Shown here: one piece after another, positions 18,599-29,618 of the stretch | Position numbering within the stretch: the stretch's first letter is position 1 | Layout of the letters: every line of letters starts with the position of its first letter | Assembly: GCA_020632915.1 (NCBI GenBank) | Contig: JACKEP010000015.1 | Location: forward strand, 62,001-126,000 | Origin: Alphaproteobacteria bacterium | Lineage (GTDB): Bacteria; Myxococcota_A; UBA796; GCA-2862545 | DNA length: 64,000 bases | Direction: 5' to 3' | Notes under the pieces: model-generated | Database searches by the model: none | The model's input: the letters and a program-made list of their open reading frames with translations, nothing else | What the model was told of the DNA's origin: nothing | Translations under genes and position numbers: made by a program

Positions 18599-19603
18599 TC
18601 AGCCAGGGACCTCCAGGCGCCAGCCCTCGCCGAACACCGTCACCAGGTTGACCGGGTTGGCGGGGTCGTCCTCCAGCTTCTGCCTCAGCCGTCGGATGGC
18701 GACCGCGGGCGCGTGGGACACCACGTGGCGACCGAGCTGCCACACCTCCCGCTCGATGTCCTCGTGGCGGACCACCTCGTTGGGTCGGTCGGCGAGGTAG
18801 CGCAGGATGTCGCGCTCCTTGGTGGTGAGGTGGAGGCGCTGGCCGTGGCGGAGCACCTCGCCCCGCTGGAAGTCGACCACGCAGCTGCGCAGCTGGAGCA
18901 GGTCGCCCTCACCGCCCGCCGCCGCGCGTCGCTTCGCGAGCTGGGTCTGCACAGCCTCGTGCAGGTGGGCGAGCAGGGTGGGATCGGCACCGGGCACGGA
19001 CCGCTGCAGGTCGCTGGTGCGGAACACGATCGCGTCCACGTCGGCGTCGAAGGTGGGGCTGCAGCGGACGACCCGGGTGTAGGTGTCGACGCAGTGCGAC
19101 GGCCCGGTGACCTCCAGACCCGCGGGCGTCCAGTCGCCGCCGGTCAGCTCCACCCCCCGTCGGTACATGCCGCACAGGACGTCCTGCAGGAACACGCGGG
19201 CGCCCGGTTCGACGGACCGCACGTCCAGCTCCACGCGGGTGAGGTCGCCCTCTTCCACCATGTCGAACTCGAAGCCCGTGTTCAGCGCGTTCGAGATCAC
19301 GCAGACGTCGCGCAGGCCCTCGTCCAGGCGCTCGTGGTTCGCGAGCACGAACCCGGTGACGCCATAGGTGCGCATGGTCGCGGTCTCGGCGATGTGCAGG
19401 CCCAGGCACGGGTCGTTCGCGGCGCGCACCACGGCGTCGAAGAACGCGAAGGCCTGCGACAGCTTCATCGTGCTGCCGCGGAGCTCGAGGTGATCGGGGG
19501 CGAGGCCCGCCTCGTGCGCGAGCGATTCGACGTCGAGGCCGAGACCGCGCGCGTGGAGGACCACACGTTCGATGAAGGCCGTGGACACGACGTGGTGCGG
19601 CAA
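18599..19603 (-). CDS. Transcription regulator: Arabinose_bd-like sensor plus OmpR-type winged helix (copy 1)
   Basis: This 334-residue protein's N-terminal 200 residues resemble the Arabinose_bd (PF12625) sensor domain of OruR/ArgR-like AraC regulators: an STAFIERVVLHARGLGLDVESL opening, then DPCLGLHIAETATMRTYGVTGF. Instead of an AraC helix-turn-helix, the C-terminus (about 235-334) is an OmpR/PhoB-type winged helix: LTTKERDILRYLADRPNEVV, AIRRLRQKLEDDPANPVNLV and FGEGWRLE. The TTG at 19603 is chosen for its strong GGAGGAG seven bases upstream. A paralogue with the same architecture lies just upstream on the same strand. The ligand is unknown. Confidence 0.75.
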   Translation of the reverse strand: MPHHVVSTAFIERVVLHARGLGLDVESLAHEAGLAPDHLELRGSTMKLSQAFAFFDAVVRAANDPCLGLHIAETATMRTYGVTGFVLANHERLDEGLRDVCVISNALNTGFEFDMVEEGDLTRVELDVRSVEPGARVFLQDVLCGMYRRGVELTGGDWTPAGLEVTGPSHCVDTYTRVVRCSPTFDADVDAIVFRTSDLQRSVPGADPTLLAHLHEAVQTQLAKRRAAAGGEGDLLQLRSCVVDFQRGEVLRHGQRLHLTTKERDILRYLADRPNEVVRHEDIEREVWQLGRHVVSHAPAVAIRRLRQKLEDDPANPVNLVTVFGEGWRLEVPG

Positions 19604-19624
19604 CGATGCTCCTCCCACGTGGCT

Positions 19625-19655
19625 ATTGTTCGCAGATTGTTCGACGACGCAACAA
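19625..19655. promoter_or_regulatory. Repeated ATTGTTCG motif between the paralogous regulators, possible operator
   Basis: ATTGTTCG occurs at 19625-19632 and 19636-19643, an 11-bp period equal to one helical turn. An inverted TTGTTGC element follows at 19649-19655 (read as GCAACAA). The cluster lies in the 59-bp gap just upstream of regulator copy 1. Placement and spacing suggest autoregulation by one or both OmpR-type regulators, which bind direct repeats. Confidence 0.5.
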
Positions 19656-19662
19656 CCGTAGC

Positions 19663-20724
19663 TCAGCCCTGCGGCGGATCGCCCGAAAGTTCGGGAGATG
19701 GTGCGACCACGAGCTTCCAGCCCTCCCCGAACACCGTGACCAGGTGGACGGGGCGCGCGGGGTCCTTCTCGATCTTCTGCCGTAGCCGCCGCATCGCCAC
19801 CGCCGGGGCGTGGGACACGACGTGGCGTCCCAGTCCCCACACGCTGCGCTCGAGCTCGTCCTTGGTGACCAGCGCGTTCGGGCGCTCGGCCAGGTAGGCG
19901 AGCAGCGCCTGCTCCTTGCTGGTGAGCGGGACGACGTCCTGGCCGTCGTGGACCTCGCCGCGCGCGAGATCCACCAGCCGCGCGCCCAGCCGGAGCACGC
20001 TCGGTCCGGCGTGCGACGCCCGGCGGCGCCGGGTGACCTGCGCTTCGATCGCGTCGTAGAGGTGGGCGAGCAGCAGCGGCTCGGCATCCGGCACGTGCAG
20101 GTCCTCGACCTCGGGCCCGAACACGAGCGCGTCCCGCTCGGCACCGAACTCGGGCACCACCCCGAACACGGCGCGCCAGCGCGCGAGCACGTTCGCGGCG
20201 GGCGCCTCGTCGCGCAGCTGGATGCGCACCGGCGTGAGCAGGGAACGGGTCAGCGACCGCCCCACCGTCACCAGCGACGCGAACGTCTCGTGGACGAACA
20301 CCTCGCCGCCGACCAGGTCCCGGAAGCCCACGGCGACGAACGCGAGCCCGCCGCCGGGCTCGGGCTCCGTGGACATCACCACGTCCGGCAGGAGCAGCCC
20401 GAGGGCGCGCGCGAGGTCGCGAAGGCCGGCGCCGAACGTGGGGTGGTTGGCGAGGAGGAAGCCGACCACGCCGTGGCTGCTCACCTGGGCCGTGGCGCCC
20501 AGCGTCAGCCCGAGCCAGGGATCCCCGACCGCCTCGGCACCGCGCCGGAGCAGCACGAAGCCGTCGGCCAGCGGGATCAGGCCCTCGGGACGCGCGAGGG
20601 CATCTTCCGTGATGCGCAGACCCCGCAGGAGCGGGCGCACGTGCAGGTCGCGGAGCTTGAGGTGCTCGACGAGGTGCCGCACCAGCGCCACGCTGGCGAG
20701 GCCCGGCTCGAACGCTTCGGTCAT
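19663..20724 (-). CDS. Transcription regulator: Arabinose_bd-like sensor plus OmpR-type winged helix (copy 2)
   Basis: This 353-residue paralogue has the same layout as copy 1: a sensor-like N-terminus (GDPWLGLTLGATAQVSSHGVVGFLLANHPTFGAGLRDL) and an OmpR-type winged helix at about 245-345 (LTSKEQALLAYLAERPNALVT, GRHVVSHAPAVAMRRLRQKIEKDPARPVHLV, FGEGWKL). The winged helices of the two copies are nearly identical over HVVSHAPAVA-RRLRQK while the sensor parts have diverged, so they may bind the same DNA in answer to different ligands. No phospho-acceptor receiver domain is present. Confidence 0.75.
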   Translation of the reverse strand: MTEAFEPGLASVALVRHLVEHLKLRDLHVRPLLRGLRITEDALARPEGLIPLADGFVLLRRGAEAVGDPWLGLTLGATAQVSSHGVVGFLLANHPTFGAGLRDLARALGLLLPDVVMSTEPEPGGGLAFVAVGFRDLVGGEVFVHETFASLVTVGRSLTRSLLTPVRIQLRDEAPAANVLARWRAVFGVVPEFGAERDALVFGPEVEDLHVPDAEPLLLAHLYDAIEAQVTRRRRASHAGPSVLRLGARLVDLARGEVHDGQDVVPLTSKEQALLAYLAERPNALVTKDELERSVWGLGRHVVSHAPAVAMRRLRQKIEKDPARPVHLVTVFGEGWKLVVAPSPELSGDPPQG

Positions 20725-20990
20725 CAGGGGAGTCCACTCGGGTGCGACGGGGGCGGAGTCCTATCACGGCCCCCCGAACGAGTGAAAACCGGCTGGTGGG
20801 AAGGTTTCGCAGAACCGGGGGATCGCAGGGTCCGCGCCGGACTTGGTGGACCGGGGCGGCCGCCGGACCGCCGACGCTTCGGGCGATCGTGGGGGCGCGC
20901 GGGGATCGCGGCCCCCCGCCGGGCGTTGCATGGGGCGGTCGTGGGCACGCGGCGGGCGGTGCGGTACGGACCCTTGGGGAGGGTGACGAC

Positions 20991-21386
20991 ATGCGCGGCT
21001 TCTTCATCCGGTGGGGGATCCACGCCGCCTCGTTGTGGGTGGCGGCGCTGGTGGTGCCCGGCATCTCGTTCCCGGGGGACCCGCCGGGTGTCGTCCAGGT
21101 GCTGATGGTCGCGCTGATCTTCGGTCTGGTGAACGCCTTCGTGCGCCCCGTCCTCGCGCTCGCCAGCTGCGGCTTCTACGTGCTCACGCTCGGCCTGTTC
21201 CACTTCGTCGTCAACGCGTTGATGCTGCTGCTCACGGCGTGGCTCGCCGGGCCGTGGCTCGACGTCGACGGCTTCTTCGCCGCGTTCGTCGGCGCGCTCG
21301 TCGTCAGCGTCATCGGCAGCGTCCTCACCTGGGTGCTCGATCCGCCCGACCGCGACGACGCGCAGGGGATCGTCGGGCGCGACTGA
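20991..21386 (+). CDS. Small four-helix membrane protein, phage-holin superfamily IV (YvlD-like)
   Basis: This 131-residue protein has four membrane segments at about 6-25, 35-58, 62-84 and 92-117. Between the first two lies the family's typical NAFVRPVLA turn (GLVNAFVRPVLALASCGFYVLTLGLFHFVVNA). Despite the family name these proteins are ordinary chromosomal membrane proteins with no proven lysis role. The ATG at 20991 has GGGGAGGG nine bases upstream. The short tail DPPDRDDAQG is cytoplasmic-looking. Confidence 0.8.
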   Translation: MRGFFIRWGIHAASLWVAALVVPGISFPGDPPGVVQVLMVALIFGLVNAFVRPVLALASCGFYVLTLGLFHFVVNALMLLLTAWLAGPWLDVDGFFAAFVGALVVSVIGSVLTWVLDPPDRDDAQGIVGRD

Positions 21387-21457
21387 CCGGGCCGGAGCGC
21401 TCCGGAGCGGTCCCATCGTCCGGCGCCGTGGGATACGTCGGCGGCGCGAGGTGGACG

Positions 21458-22117
21458 ATGGGCGATCGTGTCGAGCTCGAAGGCATCACCGTGGACTGCA
21501 TCGTCGGCATCACCGAGCCCGAGCAGCGCACGCTCCAGCCGGTGGTCGTCGACGTGTCGATGACCGTCGATCTCGAAGGTGCGTTCGACGGCGACCTCGC
21601 CCAGACGGTCGACTACGCCGACGTGGCCGACGTGGTGCGCTTCCTCGCGCAGCACGGCCAGTGGCGGCTCATCGAGTCGCTGGCGGCCGCGATCGCCCGG
21701 CTCGTGCTCGCGCCGCCGCCGCCCGCGGCGCGTCGTCCCCCCGTCGACGAGGTCACCGTACGCGTGCGCAAGCCCGCCATCCTCGATCGCGCGGTGCCCG
21801 GTGTGGCGATCACGCGCGGCTCCGACTGGTGCGACCTGCGCACGCGCATGGTGCCCGAGAAGACCTGGGTCGACACCCTCGTGGAGACGCCCCAGGTGGC
21901 GGCCTACCGCGCCCACGTCGAGCCCGAGTCCAGCTGGCCGGTGCCGGCGGGTGCTGCGGTGATGGTGCTCACCGGGGCCGTCCGTGCGGGGGGCCGCACC
22001 CTGGCGCCCGGTGCGCGGCTCGCCCGCGGCGAGGTCACCGAGGTCAAGGCGCGTGGTGCGATGCCCAGCACGCTGCTCGTGGTGGCCACGCCGCCGCTCG
22101 GGGCCGAGCCCGTCTAG
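21458..22117 (+). CDS. folB: Dihydroneopterin aldolase (FolB-like) with extra C-terminal domain
   Basis: This 219-residue protein's first 120 residues match the FolB fold: EGITVDCIVGITEPEQRTLQPV (catalytic-type Glu22), DYADVADVVRFL, IESLAAAIARLVL and VRVRKPAILD (catalytic-type Lys105). FolB cleaves dihydroneopterin to 6-hydroxymethyl-dihydropterin in folate synthesis. Residues 130-219 are not part of normal FolB (about 120 residues). They look like a small cupin-like beta domain (VPAGAAVMVLTGAVRAGGRTLAPGARL). The function of the fusion is unknown. The ATG at 21458 follows GAGGTGGACG. Confidence 0.75.
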   Translation: MGDRVELEGITVDCIVGITEPEQRTLQPVVVDVSMTVDLEGAFDGDLAQTVDYADVADVVRFLAQHGQWRLIESLAAAIARLVLAPPPPAARRPPVDEVTVRVRKPAILDRAVPGVAITRGSDWCDLRTRMVPEKTWVDTLVETPQVAAYRAHVEPESSWPVPAGAAVMVLTGAVRAGGRTLAPGARLARGEVTEVKARGAMPSTLLVVATPPLGAEPV

Positions 22118-22165
22118 GTCTTCGGGGCGCGCCTGCGCCACGTGCTGTCATCGGGTGGTGTACCG

Positions 22166-22177
22166 ACCGACGTCGGT
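22166..22177. promoter_or_regulatory. 12-bp palindrome upstream of the SUF operon, possible regulator site
   Basis: ACCGACGTCGGT is a perfect palindrome about 80 bp before the Rrf2 gene, with a nearby AT-richer GTGTTAAACT. It is a candidate operator for the Rrf2-type regulator or for another factor controlling the SUF operon. The sequence does not clearly match IscR consensus sites. Confidence 0.35.
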
Positions 22178-22255
22178 GTTAAACTGGACGGCCGCGGTCC
22201 TGATTGGGTTCGGACCGACACCTCGCGACGCCAGACGTCGCGCCCTGGACGCACC

Positions 22256-22735
22256 ATGCTGCGCATCTCGAAGCTCACCGACTACGCCGTCGTCGTGCTG
22301 GCCCACCTGGCCCGCCACGCCCACGTGTGCGTCCACTCGGCCTCCGACATCGCGTCCGCCACGTCCATCCCCCAGCCCACCGTCGCCAAGGTGCTCAAGA
22401 TGCTCGCGCGCGACGGGCTGGTGCAGTCCTCCCGCGGGGCCCACGGCGGCTACAGCCTCGGCCGCGACCCGCGACGCATCACCATCGCCTGCGTGATCGA
22501 CAGCATCGAGGGGCCCATCGGCCTCACCGCCTGCAGCCAGACGGGCCCCGCGTCCGGTGAGGGCTGCGCCGACGAACACCACTGCCAGCTGTCCATCCAC
22601 TGGCCCGGCATCAACGCCGCCGTGCGCAGCGCGCTCGAGGCGATCAGCATCGACGCGCTCGCCCGCCCGGAGCCCGCTGCCAGCGGCGACGTGGCGCTGC
22701 GCGCGATGCCCACCCCTGTCGTCTCCGGGAAGTGA
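22256..22735 (+). CDS. Rrf2-family regulator of the SUF iron-sulfur operon
   Basis: This 159-residue protein has an N-terminal winged helix (LRISKLTDYAVVVLAHLARH, then IPQPTVAKVLKMLARDGLVQSSRGAHGGYSLGRDP). A cysteine triplet follows (Cys in TACSQTG, then GEGCADEHHCQ), which in IscR-like proteins binds a [2Fe-2S] cluster. As the first gene of the SUF operon it most likely senses cluster status and represses or adjusts the operon. The start MLRISKLTDY is typical for the SUF-linked subgroup. SufB follows after two bases. The C-terminal tail after residue 125 is Ala/Pro-rich. Confidence 0.88.
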   Translation: MLRISKLTDYAVVVLAHLARHAHVCVHSASDIASATSIPQPTVAKVLKMLARDGLVQSSRGAHGGYSLGRDPRRITIACVIDSIEGPIGLTACSQTGPASGEGCADEHHCQLSIHWPGINAAVRSALEAISIDALARPEPAASGDVALRAMPTPVVSGK

Positions 22736-22737
22736 CC

Positions 22738-24183
<1,446 letters not shown>

Positions 24184-24233
24184 CGCCTCCCGCCTCTCCC
24201 TCCAACCTCCCCCTTCTTCGCTCGAGGGCATCG

Positions 24234-24976
<743 letters not shown>

Positions 24977-24980
<4 letters not shown>

Positions 24981-26308
24981 GCGCTGCGTCGTCGGTCACC
25001 GGGGTGAGCGGCTGGCAGACGGGCCACGCCGGCTGGCAGCCCGAGGCCACCGAGGCCTCCTGGCTCGCCACGCTGCGACGCCAGGCGCTGGCGGCGTTCG
25101 ACACCACCGGCCTGCCCACCACCAAGGTCGAGGCGTGGCACTACACCCCGCTGCGGGCCGTGCGCGACGTCGCCTGGACCCACGCCGGCGGCGTCGAGGT
25201 GGGTGCTGGCCTCACGGCCTTCGTCGACGCGGCGCGCCTGCCCGGTGCCAGCGCCGAGCTCGTGTTCGTCGACGGCCACCACGTGGCCGACCTGTCCCGC
25301 ACCGACGGGTTGCCGCCGGGCGCCGTCGTGTCGCTGTCGCAGGCCCTCGCCGCGGACGGCGAGGCGGTCCGTGCCCGGCTCGCCACGCTGGCGCCGTGGC
25401 ACGACGCCCCGCTCAACGCGCTCAACACCGCGTTCGTCCAGGACGGCGTGCGGGTGCACGTGCCGCGCCGGGTCGACGTCCCCGGGCCGGTCCACATCCT
25501 CGTCGTCGGCTGGGGCCGCGACGTCCCCACTGTCGCCCACCTCCGCAACCTCGTGGTCGCCGACACCGGCAGCCGCGTCACCGTCGTGGTCTCGTTCGTC
25601 GGCCGGCCCGGCCACAGCGTGCTCCACAACGTGGTCGACGAGGTGGGTGTCGGCGCCGACGCCCAGGTCACCCAGGTGGTGCTCGGCGACAGCCCCGACG
25701 ACCACCTCGTGGTCCACCGCACCGACGCCCGGCTCGACCGCGACGCCCGCTACACCCACCAGGCGTTCTGGCTCGGCGGCGGCCTCGTCCGCGGCGAGGT
25801 CCACGCCACCCACGCCGGTCCGGGGGCCGAGGCCACGCTCGACGGCGTGTTCGTGGCCGGCAGCACCCAGCACGTCGACTGCCACACCGTGATCGACCAC
25901 GCCGTGCCGCGCTGCACCACGCGCGAGGTCTACAAGGGCGTGCTCGGCGGCAAGGCCCGCGGGGTCTTCGACGGCACCGTGATCGTCCGAGCCGACGCCC
26001 AGCAGACCGACGCCTCCCAGGACAGCCGCAACCTGCTCCTGTCCGACGACGCCGACGCCAACGCCAAGCCCACGCTCGAGATCTACGCCGACGACGTCAA
26101 GTGCGCCCACGGCACCACCGTCGGCCGCCTCGACCCCGATCAGCTCGCCTACCTGCGCATGCGCGGCCTGCCGCTGTCCCTGGCGCGGCGGGTGCTCATC
26201 GGCGCGTTCGTGTCCGATCGCGTCGACCGCATCGCCCACGAGGGCCTCCGCGCGCGGGTGGCGGGCCGCGTAGAGGCCGCCCTGGCCGCGCTGCAGGAGG
26301 AGGCATGA
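24977..26308 (+). CDS. sufD: Fe-S assembly protein SufD
   Basis: This 443-residue partner of SufB starts at GTG 24977, overlapping the sufC stop, and begins with a helical region (residues 20-70; LPTTKVEAWHYTPLRAV is the typical SufD entry). The core beta-helix has DVPGPVHILVVGWG and HNVVDEVGVGADAQVTQVVLGD. The C-terminal segment FDGTVIVRADAQQTDASQDSRNLLLSDDADANAKPTLEIYADDVKCAHGTTVGRLD is the conserved SufB/SufD signature, including the conserved CxHG. It heterodimerises with SufB and binds SufC. SufS follows with an ATGA overlap. Confidence 0.95.
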
Positions 26309-27549
26309 CCGCGATGCCCACCGACGCCCCGAGCCCGCTCGACGTCGAGGCGATCCGCGCCGACTTCCCGTGTCTGCACCAGCAGGTCCACGGCAAGCCG
26401 CTCGTCTACCTCGACAACGCCGCCAGCTCGCAGACGCCGCAGGCCGTGCTCGACGCGCTCACCCACTACTACACCCACGATCGCGCCAACGTACACCGCG
26501 GCGTCCACGAGCTGTCCCAGCGGGCGTCGGCCGCCTACGACGGCGCGCGGTCGCGCATCCAGGCGTTCCTGAACGCCGAACGCGAAGAGGAGTGCGTCTA
26601 CGTCCGCGGCACCACCGAGGCCATCAACCTCGTGGCGCAGAGCTGGGGTCCGGCGAACGTCGGGCCGGGCGACGAGATCGTCATCACGCAGCTCGAGCAC
26701 CACGCCAACATCGTGCCGTGGCAGCTGCTCTGCCAGCGCACCGGCGCCACGCTCCGCCACATCCCGATCGACGCCGCCGGTGCCCTGCGGATGGACGTCG
26801 CGGCCGAGGTGATCGGTCCGCGGTGCAAGCTCGTCGCCGTCGCCCACGTCAGCAACGCCCTCGGCACGATCAACCCGGTCGCCGAGATCGTGCGCCTCGC
26901 CCACGCGCAGGGTGCGCTGGTGCTGGTCGACGGCGCCCAGGCCACGCCCCACCTCCCGGTCGACGTGCAGGCGCTGGGCTGCGACTTCTACGCCTTCTCA
27001 GGCCACAAGGTGTGCGGGCCCACCGGCATCGGCGCCTTGTGGGGGCGTCACCACCTGCTCGAGGCCATGCCGCCGTGGCAGGGGGGCGGCGACATGATCA
27101 GCGAGGTCCGCCTCGACGTGTCCACCTACCAGCCGCCGCCGCTGCGCTTCGAGGCCGGCACCCACCACATCGCCGGCGTCATCGGCCTGGGCGCGGCCCT
27201 CGACTACCTGATGGACCTCGGCATGGACCGCATCGCGGCCTACGAGCACGACCTGTTCACCTACGCCACGGCGCGGCTGGCCACGGTCGAGCGCATCCGT
27301 CCCGTGGGCACGGCCGCGCACAAGGCCGGCGTGTTCAGCTTCCTCGTCGACGGCGCCCACCCCACCGACGTCGGCACGCTGCTCGACAGCCAGGGCATCG
27401 CCGTGCGCACGGGCCACCACTGCGCCCAGCCCGTGATGACGTTCTACGGCGTCAGCGCCACGGCGCGCGCCTCGTTCGCGTTCTACAACACCCGCGACGA
27501 GGTCGATCGCTTCGTCGAGGCGCTGCACAAGGTGCTGTCGTGGCTGTGA
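26305..27549 (+). CDS. sufS: Cysteine desulfurase SufS
   Basis: This 414-residue PLP enzyme takes sulfur from cysteine for cluster assembly. The group-II features are present: DNAASSQTPQAVL, the PLP-binding Lys235 in FSGHKVCGPTG, the ENVHRG-like NVHRGVHELSQRA, and the catalytic Cys373 in RTGHHCAQP. The ATG overlaps the sufD stop by 4 bases. No SufE or SufU gene is nearby. The rhodanese at 261-578 is far away and not an obvious substitute, so the sulfur-transfer partner is probably encoded elsewhere. Confidence 0.96.
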   Translation: MTAMPTDAPSPLDVEAIRADFPCLHQQVHGKPLVYLDNAASSQTPQAVLDALTHYYTHDRANVHRGVHELSQRASAAYDGARSRIQAFLNAEREEECVYVRGTTEAINLVAQSWGPANVGPGDEIVITQLEHHANIVPWQLLCQRTGATLRHIPIDAAGALRMDVAAEVIGPRCKLVAVAHVSNALGTINPVAEIVRLAHAQGALVLVDGAQATPHLPVDVQALGCDFYAFSGHKVCGPTGIGALWGRHHLLEAMPPWQGGGDMISEVRLDVSTYQPPPLRFEAGTHHIAGVIGLGAALDYLMDLGMDRIAAYEHDLFTYATARLATVERIRPVGTAAHKAGVFSFLVDGAHPTDVGTLLDSQGIAVRTGHHCAQPVMTFYGVSATARASFAFYNTRDEVDRFVEALHKVLSWL

Positions 27550-28244
27550 TCGCTGCCCGGTCGTGGCGCCGCACCGTGCGGCGTGGCCTCGTCGTCGTGC
27601 TGTCGTGGGTGGCCGACCAGCTCCGCGACGAGGTCGAGGTCGCGTCCGGCGACGCGTTCGCGTCCGCAGGCGCGCGCGCGACCTCCTCACGTGCCCCGGC
27701 CCCTTCGCCGCGCCCGTCGGCCGCGCCGTCCGCTCCGGCGGAACCCGCGGCGTCCACCGCTGCCTCGGCCGACGCCGACACCGACAGCACCGAGCGCGTG
27801 GGGGCCGCGCGCTACGTCGACGAGCACCAGGCCGCTGCGCCCTCCGCGTCCTCCGACGCGCTGCTGATGGCGGGGTTGTCCGGCGACCTCGGCCCCGCGG
27901 TGGCGGAGCGGGTCGAGCAGGCGCGCGAGGCGGGCGAGGGGAGCGCGCTCCACGACGCCATCATCGACATGCTCCACACGATCTACGACCCCGAGATCCC
28001 GGTCGACATCTACGAGCTCGGCCTGATCTACGCCGTCGACATCCAGGACGACGCCCACGTCCAGGTGAAGATGACGCTCACGAGCCCAAACTGCCCGGCC
28101 GCCCAGTCGCTGCCCGGTGAGGTCGAGACCAAGGTCGGCGCCGTGCCCGGCGTGGCGTCCGCCGAGGTCGAGGTGGTGTTCGAGCCACCGTGGACGCCCG
28201 ACCTGATGACCGAGGAAGCGCGCCTCGAGCTCAACCTGATGTGA
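27546..28244 (+). CDS. SUF accessory protein with MIP18/DUF59 domain (SufT/PaaD-like) and long N-terminal extension
   Basis: With the GTG start overlapping the sufS stop the product is 232 residues. The C-terminal 100 residues are a DUF59 domain: ALHDAIIDMLHTIYDPEIPV, IYELGLIYAVDI, VKMTLTSPNCPAAQSLPGEV (conserved Cys) and VEVVFEPPWTPDLMTEEARLEL. This type helps mature or transfer Fe-S clusters. The first 130 residues are unusual: a basic helix (RSWRRTVRRGLVVVLSWVADQL) and a long Ala/Pro/Ser linker rich in Asp. The real start may be further downstream, but a start at 27546 fits the pattern of coupled overlaps in this operon. Confidence 0.85.
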   Translation: MIAARSWRRTVRRGLVVVLSWVADQLRDEVEVASGDAFASAGARATSSRAPAPSPRPSAAPSAPAEPAASTAASADADTDSTERVGAARYVDEHQAAAPSASSDALLMAGLSGDLGPAVAERVEQAREAGEGSALHDAIIDMLHTIYDPEIPVDIYELGLIYAVDIQDDAHVQVKMTLTSPNCPAAQSLPGEVETKVGAVPGVASAEVEVVFEPPWTPDLMTEEARLELNLM

Positions 28245-28291
28245 GACGCAGGGCCGCTGTGGCGTAGGGTGGGGGAGCGCCTGGAGGTCCC

Positions 28292-29590
28292 GTGTCCCGC
28301 AGCCTTCGTCCCTCGATCGTCGTCGCCGGCCTCGTGTGTGGGCTCGGTGCGGCCTGCGACCCGGCGTCCGGCCCGGCTGCCCGGGAGGCAGCCGCCACGC
28401 GTCCACCACCCGTCACCTTCGATCTGGCGGTCACGCCCGTGTTGCCGGGCGCGCCGGTGACGCTGTCGGTGAGCGGCGCTCCGCCCGGTGTCACCCTCCA
28501 CCTCGGGCGTGGCGCGTGGGTGGGGGCCGGCCCGTGCCTGCCGATGCTCGGCGGTGGCTGCCTCGATCTGGTCGCTCCGCTCGGGCTCCTCGGCACGGCG
28601 CCGACGTCGGCCGGCGGAGCGCTCGTGCTGGCGCCCACGGCCCCGCCGAGCTTGCCGTGGGGGCCCGTGGCGTTCCAGGCCGTGCGGGTCGCCGGGGCGT
28701 CCACCGAGATGTCCACGCCGGTCCAGAGCTGGATCCAGCAGACGGGCGTGGTCTCGCGCGGCACCTGGTTCTGGCGCGACACCGGCCACCCGGACGGCGC
28801 CGGCGCGGTGGTCGGCGACCCAGCCGCCGAGGCGCTCACCCTGCAGCGCTTCGACGCCTGGAGCATCGACCGCGTCTACGCTTCCTACGACTGGGCGAGC
28901 CCCACGGCCGTCACGGACATCGCGGCGTGGCACATGGCCCTGCACGCCACGCCCGGCCGCAGCGTCTTCCTGCTGCTGTCCGAGAACACCTGGATCGACC
29001 CGCTCACGTGGCCCAACCTCGACAGCAAGCTCCAGGAGCGGCTGGCGGACTTCCACGCCAGCGTCGTGGTCGCCTCCCGCTTCGACGGCGTCCACCTCGA
29101 CATCGAGCCCCACGGCCTGCCCGACTGGAGCACGCTGTCGGCCGCCGACAAGCGTGGGCGCCTCGACGCGCTCCTCGCCACCTGGCAGCACGTGCGCACC
29201 TGGATGGACACCCATGGCGCCGCCGCGCTGCCCCTGTACGCCGACATCCCGGTGTGGTGGGACAACCTGCCGGGCAGCATCGGGTGGTCGAACGCGGCCG
29301 ACCGCGACACGTGGTTCGCCGCGGCCTGCGGTGCGCTCACAGGTGTGACGCTGATGGACTTCCAGCGCGACAGCGTGGCGTCGATCCAGTCGGGCATCGA
29401 CGGGGAGCGGTCGATGCTCACCTGCGAGGCGCGCGTGGGCGTCGAGGCGCGCATGGCGCCGATGGCCACCCCCACCTGGGACGACCTCAACCACATGATG
29501 ACCACCGCCGCGATGTGGGAGGACGCCTACGGCGTGGGCGGTGAGGGCGTCGACATCCAGTCCTGGACCCAGTTCGTCGACCCGTTCTGA
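28292..29590 (+). CDS. Lipoprotein with TIM-barrel glycosidase-like domain
   Basis: This 432-residue protein has a lipoprotein signal (VVAGLVCGLGAAC, Cys22). Residues 45-150 look like a beta-sandwich of the kind placed before enzyme domains. From about 165 the pattern of strands and helices suggests a TIM barrel, with RFDGVHLDIEPHGLPDW near 265 (the D-x-E at a strand end is typical of catalytic acids in glycoside hydrolases) and LPLYADIPVWWD later. No family can be assigned with confidence. The GTG at 28292 is set by CTGGAGG just upstream. Confidence 0.6.
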   Translation: MSRSLRPSIVVAGLVCGLGAACDPASGPAAREAAATRPPPVTFDLAVTPVLPGAPVTLSVSGAPPGVTLHLGRGAWVGAGPCLPMLGGGCLDLVAPLGLLGTAPTSAGGALVLAPTAPPSLPWGPVAFQAVRVAGASTEMSTPVQSWIQQTGVVSRGTWFWRDTGHPDGAGAVVGDPAAEALTLQRFDAWSIDRVYASYDWASPTAVTDIAAWHMALHATPGRSVFLLLSENTWIDPLTWPNLDSKLQERLADFHASVVVASRFDGVHLDIEPHGLPDWSTLSAADKRGRLDALLATWQHVRTWMDTHGAAALPLYADIPVWWDNLPGSIGWSNAADRDTWFAAACGALTGVTLMDFQRDSVASIQSGIDGERSMLTCEARVGVEARMAPMATPTWDDLNHMMTTAAMWEDAYGVGGEGVDIQSWTQFVDPF

Positions 29591-29618
29591 CCGGACGCGT
29601 CGACCGTGCGCGGCGGGC

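Noticed and set aside
20991..21386. Prophage holin gene
   Set aside because: The family name is holin IV, but it stands alone among chromosomal genes with no phage genes around it.
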